A DNA stretch of 7,193 nt from Candidatus Nanopelagicales bacterium. Its GTDB lineage: Bacteria > Actinomycetota > Actinomycetes > S36-B12 > UBA10799. The stretch's first letter is position 1; the number at the start of each line of letters is the position of its first letter. Of the stretch, positions 1 through 4,919 are shown in pieces. The notes beneath the pieces were generated by a model that saw only the letters and a program-made list of their open reading frames with translations, made no database searches and had not been told where the DNA came from. The position numbers and the translations under genes were made by a program. The stretch is from positions 1 through 7,193 of the forward strand of contig JALOLM010000101.1 of assembly GCA_025455985.1 (NCBI GenBank). The letters are read 5' to 3'.

Positions 1-648
1 GATCATGGTGATCACCTGGCCGCGCCAGTCGACGGCGGCGCGCAGGACGTGGTGGAACGCCTTGCGTCGGCCGCGGTCGCCCAGCGAATCGAGCACCTCC
101 GCGATGCCGGCGAAATCGATGGTGCCCGGCGCACTGGTGGCGTGGATGGCCGTCAGCGCGGTGACCGCCGGGATCCGCACGGGGGCCTGGGTCAGCAGTT
201 TCAGGGCAAGGTCGCCGCCGGGCATCGTCATCGCCCGCATCATGGGATGCACTGAACGGCCGAGTCCGCCCGAGCCGACAAGTACGAGGCGCTGGGTGCT
301 CTGGGGGAACTGGTAGGCGAACTGCATCGCGATCCCGCCGCCGAGACTGTGTCCCACGATGGTCGCGGAGTTCAGTCCGTTGATCGCCAAGAGATCACGC
401 ACGCCGTTGGCGTACCCGCCGATGCTGTAGTCGGCTCTGGGTGCCCCGGATTCACCGTGTCCCAGCAGATCGGGGGCGATCACGGTGAAGTGGCGACTCA
501 GCGGTCGCAACACCGGCAACCAGGTCTTGTGGTTGCAGCCGATTCCGTGGAGCAGCACGAGTGCTGGCCCCCTGCCGACGCGCACGAAGGCCCTGCGATG
601 ACCGTGCAGCATCGCGTACTGAACTTCGGGCACAGCCGACAGCGGCAT
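1..648 (-). CDS. Alpha/beta hydrolase, Rv2715-like (C-terminal part beyond left edge)
   Basis: This is a soluble serine hydrolase of the alpha/beta-hydrolase fold. It covers 216 codons and is open through the left edge, so the C-terminus is missing. The sequence shows the oxyanion-hole motif HGIG (residues 34-37), the segment VIAPDLLGHGES (56-67) and the nucleophile elbow GHSLGGG (99-105) with Ser101. The catalytic Asp and His would lie in the missing part. From memory it closely resembles mycobacterial Rv2715 (about 340 aa), including the stretch around the nucleophile and the 'AVDWRG' segment near the edge. That would put about 120 residues outside the window. Substrate is unknown, and this fold covers esterases, epoxide hydrolases, dehalogenases and C-C hydrolases. 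The start is not firm. ATG at 648 has GGGAG only one base upstream, while in-frame TTG codons at 687 and 666 and an ATG at codon 13 are alternatives. The gene is divergent from the oxygenase-like gene. Confidence 0.88.
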   Translation of the reverse strand, partial: MPLSAVPEVQYAMLHGHRRAFVRVGRGPALVLLHGIGCNHKTWLPVLRPLSRHFTVIAPDLLGHGESGAPRADYSIGGYANGVRDLLAINGLNSATIVGHSLGGGIAMQFAYQFPQSTQRLVLVGSGGLGRSVHPMMRAMTMPGGDLALKLLTQAPVRIPAVTALTAIHATSAPGTIDFAGIAEVLDSLGDRGRRKAFHHVLRAAVDWRGQVITMI

Positions 649-693
649 ACTCCCAGTCTTGCCCAATGGGGTGGCGGTGTCGGGCAAACCGCG

Positions 694-699
694 AAAATA
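694..699 (-). promoter_or_regulatory. Candidate -10 box (TATTTT) for the alpha/beta hydrolase
   Basis: On the minus strand TATTTT fits the actinobacterial TANNNT -10 pattern. It would give a leader of about 38 nt before the ATG at 648. No convincing -35 box lies 16-19 nt upstream. The call rests on a single short match in the 168-bp gap between two divergent genes (649-816), which otherwise holds no gene that I can see. Confidence 0.25.
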
Positions 700-807
700 C
701 CTCCCCCTCGTATCGAAATTGCGACATGTGACGAATGCCACGCTTCCGCGGGGTTCCCGTGGGGGATGATGGAAGGAGCCGCGTCCCAAAGCGGCGCATG
801 TTCGTCT

Positions 808-812
808 GGAGG
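808..812 (+). promoter_or_regulatory. Ribosome binding site GGAGG for the oxygenase-like gene
   Basis: GGAGG ends four bases before ATG 817. It decides the start against the longer open frame that reaches back to 349, and against the ATGATG pair at 766-771, which has G-rich sequence directly abutting it. Confidence 0.7.
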
Positions 813-816
813 TTCA

Positions 817-1581
817 ATGGCCCACTACAAACTCCCGATGCTCGAAGAGACCGGCTACGCGGTGCTCGACAGCTACGGTGACCCGATCGACCCGCAGGAA
901 TGGCTCTCGCTGGAATACGTGGACTGGAAGTCCGGCGGCGACACCCGTTTCGCCCCGCTGGCCAGCGCATACGGTGAGATCGAGTGCAACGGTTTCTGGC
1001 ACTTCGACCCGCCGAAGCCCGACAAGGACGGCGTGTGGATCGACAGCCAGGTCGAGAAGGCCCCCACACTGGTCAAGCGCGCGCTGGAGTCGGGTGCCAA
1101 CGTCGGCCGCTGCCGCGTCATCGAGCTGCAGCCCAACACCTACGCCGACGCGCTGTACAACTCCCACGAGGACGACAACAACCGCCTGAACCCCGACGGT
1201 GAAGGCTGGGTGGTGCGGTGCTTCATGAACCTCACCGACGACCAGGACACCTACATGATCCTGCGTGAGGACATCAACGACCCCGAGTCGGAGGTCCGCA
1301 TCAAGCTTCCCGCCGGCGCGCAACTGATGGTCGACTCCGAGCGCCTGTGGCACTCGGTGTGGCACGGCGGCGACGAGCCCCGCTACTGCCTGATCACCTC
1401 GTTCGAGTCCGGCCCCGAGTTGGAGAAGTGGATGTGGGAGAACAACCCCCGCTTCCACGTCAACGACATCGACCTGGACCCTGAGTTCGCGAAGAACTCC
1501 GAGATCGAGGCCCACGAGCGTCGCGACGCCCGGACCGCCTACTACGGCTACGACCCCACGACGGTCAAGTCCGAGGCCTGA
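817..1581 (+). CDS. Uncharacterised acidic protein, probable Fe(II)/2-oxoglutarate oxygenase fold (Asp/Asn hydroxylase-like)
   Basis: A 254-aa soluble protein with no signal peptide or membrane segment. The central part reads like the double-stranded beta-helix of Fe(II)/2-oxoglutarate oxygenases. A possible HxD metal pair is H117-E-D119. R134 sits in a strand ending 'RCFMNL', as in the aspartyl/asparaginyl-hydroxylase family. A distal His (H179, or H183) is followed by R189 in 'PRYCLITSF', with the 10-residue His-to-Arg spacing expected for the 2-oxoglutarate-binding Arg. This assignment is inferred from spacing and motif shape, not from recognising a named family. The protein is acidic (by hand count about 50 Asp+Glu against 24 Lys+Arg) and has nine Trp. 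The start is ATG 817, with GGAGG at 808-812 four bases upstream. The frame stays open far upstream, but that part overlaps the divergent hydrolase and has no good ribosome site. Codons are very regular (mostly C-ending), suggesting good expression. Substrate is unknown; a cupin-like non-enzymatic role is possible. Confidence 0.85.
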   Translation: MAHYKLPMLEETGYAVLDSYGDPIDPQEWLSLEYVDWKSGGDTRFAPLASAYGEIECNGFWHFDPPKPDKDGVWIDSQVEKAPTLVKRALESGANVGRCRVIELQPNTYADALYNSHEDDNNRLNPDGEGWVVRCFMNLTDDQDTYMILREDINDPESEVRIKLPAGAQLMVDSERLWHSVWHGGDEPRYCLITSFESGPELEKWMWENNPRFHVNDIDLDPEFAKNSEIEAHERRDARTAYYGYDPTTVKSEA

Positions 1582-1593
1582 TAGGTCAATAGC

Positions 1594-1623
1594 AAGAGCC
1601 CCCGGCTACGGCTGGGGGCTCTT
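1594..1623. terminator. Strong hairpin terminator with cUACGg tetraloop
   Basis: AAGAGCCCCCGGC (1594-1606) pairs with GCTGGGGGCTCTT (1611-1623) over 13 bp with one G-U wobble. The loop is UACG closed by C-G, a member of the very stable UNCG tetraloop class. It starts 12 nt after the oxygenase-like stop and ends 14 nt before the stop of the convergent M14 gene, so it can serve both genes. There is no U-run on the plus side beyond CTTGTGTG, as is common in high-G+C actinobacteria. Confidence 0.85.
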
Positions 1624-1637
1624 GTGTGTCCGGGCGT

Positions 1638-2498
1638 TCAGCTGGTGGGTGGATTCAAGGATCGGTCCGCCGTGGGTTTGAGATCCGGCGCCAGGTTGAC
1701 CATGGCGCGAGCCATCGAACGCTGCCGGGCCACGGGGATGCTGCTCGGCAGTTCCACCGTGATGGCCCAGCCCGGGTAGTTGGCGTTGAACCAGCCGGTC
1801 ATGGTGCCCACACACTTCGTCACGCAATCCACCCGGCTGATGGGTAGGTTCAGATCCCGACTCAAACGCCGCGCCCACTTGCGTGTCTTCTTCCTGCTCC
1901 CCTGGTCGATCACGTTCGCCCGTTGGTGGTAGGACACGATGGCGTCGGGTTCGATGAGCTTCGCCCCGACCATGAGTGCTTTCGTCTCGGGTTCGCTCGC
2001 GGGCCGAGGACCGGAGTAGTAGAGCGATCCCGGCGTGCCCCGTTGCCAGTCGTCCGGGAAGTTGCGGTTGAGGTCAACGCGGTTGGCGTTGCGGCGCGTG
2101 CGCAGGGCCGCGCCGTCGGGATTCATGGTCCGGATCGTCCAGATGGCTGTGTCCTTGCGCGGATCCAGCCGGCGGACCTGGTCCACCACGTATCGGCCGT
2201 ACGGTTCGTCGCCGTGCATCTGGCCCAGAACCAGCAGCACCCGCTTGGCATCGGGCTCACCCTGGCGTTTGGCCACGATGGGAGTTCCCTTGCGCGACTC
2301 ACCGAGGACCAGGCGCTTCGGAAGTCCCTCGGGGGTGGGCTCGGGTGTGGGTTCGGGCTCGGGAGGGGGAGTGGTTTCGGTGGGTGTGGGTGTAGGCGCG
2401 GGATCGGTGGGCGCCGGGACAGTCTCGTCGGCCCATGTCGGCATCGCGGGGACCGCCGCAGCCAAGGCGACGGCGCAGACGATGACGGCGGCACGCAT
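1638..2498 (-). CDS. Secreted M14 zinc carboxypeptidase, MpaA-like (gamma-D-Glu-diaminopimelate amidase type)
   Basis: A 286-aa exported metallopeptidase. A short signal peptide (hydrophobic core about 3-20, likely cleavage after 'TWA' near 23) is followed by a Pro/Thr/Glu-rich linker (about 25-58), then the M14 domain. Zinc ligands are visible: H95 and E98 in 'MHGDEP' and H191 in 'SYHQ'. The substrate-carboxylate pair N144-R145 sits in 'DLNRNFP', and the catalytic Glu is E249 in 'TVELP'. The short domain with 'NPDG' (126-129) and 'YYSGP' (160-164) resembles MpaA and related enzymes that cut the gamma-D-Glu-meso-diaminopimelate bond of murein peptides. MpaA of E. coli is cytoplasmic, whereas this one is exported, so a role in wall remodelling or wall-peptide uptake is inferred. 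Two Cys (225, 229) could form a disulfide. There is no Shine-Dalgarno; a TAACCT box 6 nt upstream suggests a leaderless mRNA. It stands alone between two terminators. Confidence 0.88.
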   Translation of the reverse strand: MRAAVIVCAVALAAAVPAMPTWADETVPAPTDPAPTPTPTETTPPPEPEPTPEPTPEGLPKRLVLGESRKGTPIVAKRQGEPDAKRVLLVLGQMHGDEPYGRYVVDQVRRLDPRKDTAIWTIRTMNPDGAALRTRRNANRVDLNRNFPDDWQRGTPGSLYYSGPRPASEPETKALMVGAKLIEPDAIVSYHQRANVIDQGSRKKTRKWARRLSRDLNLPISRVDCVTKCVGTMTGWFNANYPGWAITVELPSSIPVARQRSMARAMVNLAPDLKPTADRSLNPPTS

Positions 2499-2504
2499 CT
2501 ATCG

Positions 2505-2510
2505 AGGTTA
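2505..2510 (-). promoter_or_regulatory. -10 box TAACCT placed for a leaderless M14 transcript
   Basis: On the minus strand TAACCT (a TANNNT match) is followed by six bases and then ATG 2498. Transcription would therefore start at or within a base of the start codon. No purine-rich ribosome site lies in the intervening CGATAG. No clear -35 box is seen; a weak TTCTCC lies about 17 nt upstream, in the tail of the neighbouring terminator. Confidence 0.5.
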
Positions 2511-2530
2511 ACCCGGGTCGCGGACAGGAG

Positions 2531-2564
2531 AAGACCCCGGCTCACCCTCATAAGCCGGGGCCTT
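2531..2564 (-). terminator. Hairpin terminator of the M23 peptidase gene
   Basis: CCCCGGCT (2535-2542) and AGCCGGGG (2553-2560) form a perfect 8-bp stem with a 10-nt loop. It is extended by AAG/CTT (2531-2533 and 2562-2564) beyond one mismatch. Read on the minus strand it lies about 47 nt after the M23 stop and runs into TCTTCTCC, a pyrimidine-rich tail. It separates the M23 unit from the M14 promoter just downstream. Confidence 0.75.
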
Positions 2565-2610
2565 CGTGGGAAGCCGCGCGATTCCCCCTCAGAAACCACG
2601 CGGCGGGTCT

Positions 2611-3156
2611 TTACAGGTCCAAGTACTTCTCGGGGTTGACGGCGTCGCCGTGCTCGAGGACCTCGAAGTGCAGGTGGGGGCCCGACGAGTTGCCGGTGTT
2701 GCCCAGGTCGCCGATGTGCTGGTTGCGCTTGACGGTCTCGCCAACGCGCACATCGATGTCCGACAGGTGGGCGTAGCGGGTGCGCGTGCCGTCGCCATGG
2801 GCTATCTCGATCAGGTTTCCGTAGGCGCCCGCCGGGCCGGAGGACACGACGCGGCCACTCTCGGCGGCGCGGATGGTGGTGCCTTCGGGAGCCGCGAAGT
2901 CAAGGCCGCTGTGCTGGCCGCTGCTCCACATCGGGCCGCTCTGGCCGAACCGGGCGGAGATTTTGAAGTTACGCGTGGGGGTGGCCATCTGCTCGGCCTC
3001 GGCGGCGGCCGTGTAGTTGATATCGCTGCCCACGATGTCCAGGGACGCGGTGGTCGCAGCCAAGCTCGGGGCGGTGGCCGGGGTGTTCGCAGCGGCGGGG
3101 CCGACAAGAGTGGCGGTCGCAAGGCCGGCGAAGGTGATGGTGAGGAGGGTCTTCAT
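2611..3156 (-). CDS. Secreted M23 (LytM-type) metallopeptidase
   Basis: A 181-aa exported zinc endopeptidase likely to cut peptidoglycan cross-bridges or stem peptides. The signal peptide is residues 1-23 ('MKTLLTITF...AAA'). An Ala/Thr-rich spacer to about 60 leads into a complete M23 domain (about 68-178). It has the HxxxD motif H82-D86, the catalytic H130 in 'RYAHLS', and H161-x-H163 in 'GPHLHFEV'. All zinc ligands (H82, D86, H163) and both catalytic His are present, so it should be active rather than an EnvC/NlpD-type degenerate activator. The frame opens at 3237, but ATG 3156 is preferred: it starts the signal peptide directly and has AAAGG (3165-3169) about 8 nt upstream, while the extra 27 residues read as a structured leader. 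It has its own terminator. No LysM or SH3 wall-binding domain is visible, unlike many relatives. Confidence 0.9.
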   Translation of the reverse strand: MKTLLTITFAGLATATLVGPAAANTPATAPSLAATTASLDIVGSDINYTAAAEAEQMATPTRNFKISARFGQSGPMWSSGQHSGLDFAAPEGTTIRAAESGRVVSSGPAGAYGNLIEIAHGDGTRTRYAHLSDIDVRVGETVKRNQHIGDLGNTGNSSGPHLHFEVLEHGDAVNPEKYLDL

Positions 3157-3246
3157 GAGGGTTTCCTTTCGCTGTCCGGTGAGGGGGTTCCGGACAGTGA
3201 AGTGATGCCCACGGCTGGGGGGCATCAATCCCGACATTGAAGACTA
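3157..3246 (-). promoter_or_regulatory. Structured leader and possible promoter of the M23 gene
   Basis: Read on the minus strand, a possible -10 box TAGTCT (3246-3241) is followed by two tandem hairpins and the ribosome site. Hairpin 1 is GATGCCC/GGGCATC (3226-3220 with 3210-3204, 9-nt loop). Hairpin 2 is CTGTCCGG/CCGGACAG (3197-3190 with 3179-3172, 10-nt loop). Hairpin 2 ends just before GAAAGGAAA and could control access to it. No -35 box is convincing. It does not match a riboswitch class that I know, and I specifically do not see the ydaO (c-di-AMP) core found before some actinobacterial wall hydrolases. Confidence 0.45.
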
Positions 3247-3260
3247 AACGGGCATTTCGA

Positions 3261-3278
3261 ATGTGGCCTGGCCTACAT
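3261..3278. repeat. Imperfect palindrome upstream of the M23 promoter region
   Basis: ATGTGGCC (3261-3268) and GGCCTACAT (3270-3278) are inverted around one base, with one extra T in the right arm. The centre is too tight for an RNA hairpin, so a protein-binding site is the more natural reading. It sits about 15 bp upstream of the candidate M23 -10 box, in the 179-bp gap between ferritin and the M23 gene. It may also be chance in GC-rich DNA. Confidence 0.3.
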
Positions 3279-3335
3279 GGGTGTGGTCCCGGTCACTAGT
3301 GGCGCGAGGTTGGAGGACAGGACCTGCCCGCGGCG

Positions 3336-3872
3336 TCAGGCCAAGATGCCGACGGCCCCGCCGGCAGCGCGCGGCGCCCCGGGATCGCCGGAGGACTCAC
3401 CGGGTTCGCGCGCCAGGTAGTCCTCGAGCAACATCAAATTGTCCCCGCAGCGCACAGCCACCTGCAGCAAGGTGGACATGCTCGAGACTTCCTCCACCTG
3501 CTCCTTGAGGAACCAGTGGGTGAACTGCTCGGCCAGGTAGTCCTGGTCCACGCGGGTGGCAGTGACGATCTGCTCGAACTGCCGGGTCACGGCCTCTTCC
3601 TGCTCGACCGCGAACTTCAGAATCTCGGTGACCGACTCGGGGACCGGCTCCAACGCTGGAATGGCGGGGACCCGCACGTCCACCCCGCGATCCATGAGGT
3701 ACTGCACGATCATCATGGCGTGGTTACGTTCCTCAAGTGACTGGGAGTAGAAGCGGGCAGCCATCCTGGGCAGGGCTTGGGCGTCGAACCAGACGGCGAA
3801 CGCGGTGTACTGCTGCGACGCGGTGAACTCGTGGCCGATCTGGGCGGTCAGAAGGTCGTTGGTTTGAGACAC
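3336..3872 (-). CDS. bfrB: Ferritin, BfrB-type non-haem iron storage protein
   Basis: A 178-aa ferritin that oxidises Fe(II) and stores it as a mineral inside a 24-subunit shell. All ferroxidase-centre residues are in place, offset by two from E. coli FtnA: E15, Y22, E48 and H51 ('EERNHAMM'), E92, Q125 and E128. No Met that would mark a haem-binding bacterioferritin is apparent. From memory it is very close to M. tuberculosis BfrB (Rv3841). It shares 'HEFTASQQY'-type and 'FYSQ..EERNHAMM' stretches and a flexible Gly/Ala/Pro tail after about 155. The start is GTG at 3872, with only a weak AGG upstream. The stop of the SAF gene is 9 nt before it, so translational coupling is likely. It is last of a three-gene minus-strand group. 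No iron-box-like operator was seen directly upstream, and no clear terminator follows. Confidence 0.93.
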   Translation of the reverse strand: MSQTNDLLTAQIGHEFTASQQYTAFAVWFDAQALPRMAARFYSQSLEERNHAMMIVQYLMDRGVDVRVPAIPALEPVPESVTEILKFAVEQEEAVTRQFEQIVTATRVDQDYLAEQFTHWFLKEQVEEVSSMSTLLQVAVRCGDNLMLLEDYLAREPGESSGDPGAPRAAGGAVGILA

Positions 3873-3881
3873 AAAACGAGC

Positions 3882-4463
3882 CTAGCCCGACCCGGCCAGC
3901 AGAGCCATTGCGATCGAGTCGGTCGCGGCTGCCTGAGTCACTGAGGGGGCGGCGGTAAGAGGAATCGCGACCACAGCACCCTGTTGGGGATCCAGCGTGA
4001 GCACTCTGGCCGATGCCGCCAGCGTGCGTGGACCGGTCTGGCTCTGCCCCACGAGGTTGACTGTGTCTCCTGGCCGGACCAGCCCCGAAGCGGTCAAGGG
4101 ATCGGGTGGCAGGGCAACCGCGACCTCGCCGGAGTCCAGCGTCGAAGGCGCGACGACTCTCTGCGGTGTCAACGGTTCGCCTACGAGGATCGGGCCGACC
4201 GCGATCCGGCCCACCAGCTCGTCGGTTGTGGAGGCGGCCGGCGCAGGTCTGGATTCGGCGGGCCAGTCGACAACCTGCACGTCGGTGGGTGAGACAACCG
4301 CACCCGGATTCACATCCGCCACAGCAACGACCGTGGGAACGCTGACACCCGGCTGGTTGAGCCGTCCCCAGGCCAGCAGGATCCCGCCGCAGATGCACGC
4401 CGCGGCCAGCGGTCGGCGGATCCGCAGCCACCTGCGTTGCAGGCTCCAGGAATGGACGATCAT
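3882..4463 (-). CDS. SAF-domain protein, CpaB/RcpC-like, single membrane anchor
   Basis: A 193-aa protein. A short basic N-terminus (R10, R11, R14, R16, R17) and one hydrophobic segment (about 18-33) anchor it in the membrane with the rest outside. A SAF domain follows (about 44-105: 'VVAVADVNPGAVVSPTDV', then 'VGRIAVGPILVGEPL'). After that comes a region with 'GLVRPGDTVNLVG' (127-139), typical of the CpaB/RcpC Flp-pilus assembly family. No pilus ATPase, prepilin or secretin gene lies nearby, so a pilus role is not supported here. Stand-alone SAF proteins of this type are common in actinobacteria and their function is unclear. The start is ATG 4463; the upstream sequence has no good ribosome site, but the FmdB-like stop is only 53 nt away and the frame upstream offers no better start. 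The ferritin start follows 9 nt after its stop. Confidence 0.85.
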   Translation of the reverse strand: MIVHSWSLQRRWLRIRRPLAAACICGGILLAWGRLNQPGVSVPTVVAVADVNPGAVVSPTDVQVVDWPAESRPAPAASTTDELVGRIAVGPILVGEPLTPQRVVAPSTLDSGEVAVALPPDPLTASGLVRPGDTVNLVGQSQTGPRTLAASARVLTLDPQQGAVVAIPLTAAPSVTQAAATDSIAMALLAGSG

Positions 4464-4516
4464 CGCGCTTGAGGCTACGGGCGCGACGCGGTGGTGCGGG
4501 CCGGTCGTCCACAGCC

Positions 4517-4837
4517 TCAGCTGCTTGTGGAGGAGCCTGAACCCTTCGAGGAGTCCGACGACGTGGACTTCGGAGAGGTAGAGCTGCCCGCGGAGTCACT
4601 GGACTTGCTGGAACTGCTCGTGCTACCCGAACTGCTGGAGGAACTCTTCTTCTTGCCGGCCTCGCGGGAGTCTGTGCGATAGAAGCCGGAGCCTTTGAAC
4701 GTGACACCCACGTTGCCGATCACGCGCCGCACAGTGCCTTGGCAGTCCGGGCAGACCTCCAGCGGGTCGTCGTGGAAGCCCTGGAAATGCTCGAATCGGT
4801 GCCCGCAGTCCTGGCACTTGTACAGATACGTCGGCAT
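4517..4837 (-). CDS. ruc: FmdB-family zinc-ribbon protein with serine-rich tail, Ruc (Rv0991c)-like
   Basis: A 106-aa protein in two parts. Residues 1-35 form an FmdB-type zinc ribbon with two CxxC pairs (C8/C11 and C29/C32). A basic-hydrophobic stretch 'VGVTFKGSGFYRTDSRE' (44-60) follows. The rest (about 62-106) is a low-complexity, almost pure Ser/Lys/Gly/Thr tail expected to be disordered. This architecture matches M. tuberculosis Rv0991c, reported as a redox-regulated chaperone (Ruc), in which Cys oxidation with zinc release activates binding of unfolded proteins. The symbol rests on that likeness and was not confirmed by a search. The start is ATG 4837, with a strong GAGGAAGG (4843-4850) five bases upstream. 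It is first of the minus-strand group with the SAF protein and ferritin, and its promoter region faces the ABC genes. Proximity to galU also matches the mycobacterial order. Confidence 0.88.
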   Translation of the reverse strand: MPTYLYKCQDCGHRFEHFQGFHDDPLEVCPDCQGTVRRVIGNVGVTFKGSGFYRTDSREAGKKKSSSSSSGSTSSSSKSSDSAGSSTSPKSTSSDSSKGSGSSTSS

Positions 4838-4842
4838 GTTGA

Positions 4843-4850
4843 CCTTCCTC
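4843..4850 (-). promoter_or_regulatory. Strong ribosome binding site of the Ruc-like gene
   Basis: On the minus strand GAGGAAGG precedes ATG 4837 by five bases (TCAAC). It is the strongest Shine-Dalgarno match in the window and suggests that the first gene of this group is well translated. Confidence 0.75.
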
Positions 4851-4867
4851 GCAAGCGGCGTGTGCCC

Positions 4868-4878
4868 CTATCGGATAG
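4868..4878. promoter_or_regulatory. Small palindrome CTATCGGATAG in the divergent promoter region
   Basis: CTATC and GATAG are perfect inverted arms around one G, in the 82-bp gap between the divergent Ruc-like and ABC genes. It overlaps a plus-strand TANNNT match, TAGTTT (4876-4881), that could be the -10 of the ABC genes. It is a candidate operator only; arms of 5 bp are short. Confidence 0.3.
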
Positions 4879-4919
4879 TTTCGCCGTACGTCCCATTCGC
4901 CCATCGCAAGGGGTCCGCA

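Noticed and set aside
349..816. The plus-strand frame of the oxygenase-like gene stays open for 156 codons upstream of ATG 817.
   Set aside because: It runs antisense to a clear alpha/beta hydrolase, reads as low-quality sequence, and a good GGAGG site marks ATG 817.
814..1515. Long minus-strand open frame (233 codons) antisense to the oxygenase-like gene.
   Set aside because: A Val/Gly/Leu-rich shadow created by C-ending codons on the other strand; no motifs.
1923..2639. Plus-strand open frame (238 codons) opposite the M14 gene.
   Set aside because: Gly-rich shadow; the opposite strand has complete M14 catalytic residues.
3157..3237. N-terminal extension of the M23 protein by 27 residues to 3237.
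   Set aside because: ATG 3156 starts a classic signal peptide with a ribosome site; the extension overlaps two leader hairpins and would bury the signal peptide.
3157..3246. c-di-AMP (ydaO) riboswitch before the M23 gene.
   Set aside because: The leader is too short and lacks the conserved core sequence blocks of that class; only two simple hairpins are visible.
3294..3301. Perfect 8-bp palindrome CACTAGTG as a ferritin terminator or operator.
   Set aside because: Too short, no flanking extension or pyrimidine tail, and expected by chance at this length.
3733..4707. Long minus-strand open frame (324 codons) covering parts of the ferritin, SAF and Ruc-like genes in another frame.
   Set aside because: Arg/Pro/Ala-rich shadow; the three real genes explain the region with recognisable domains.
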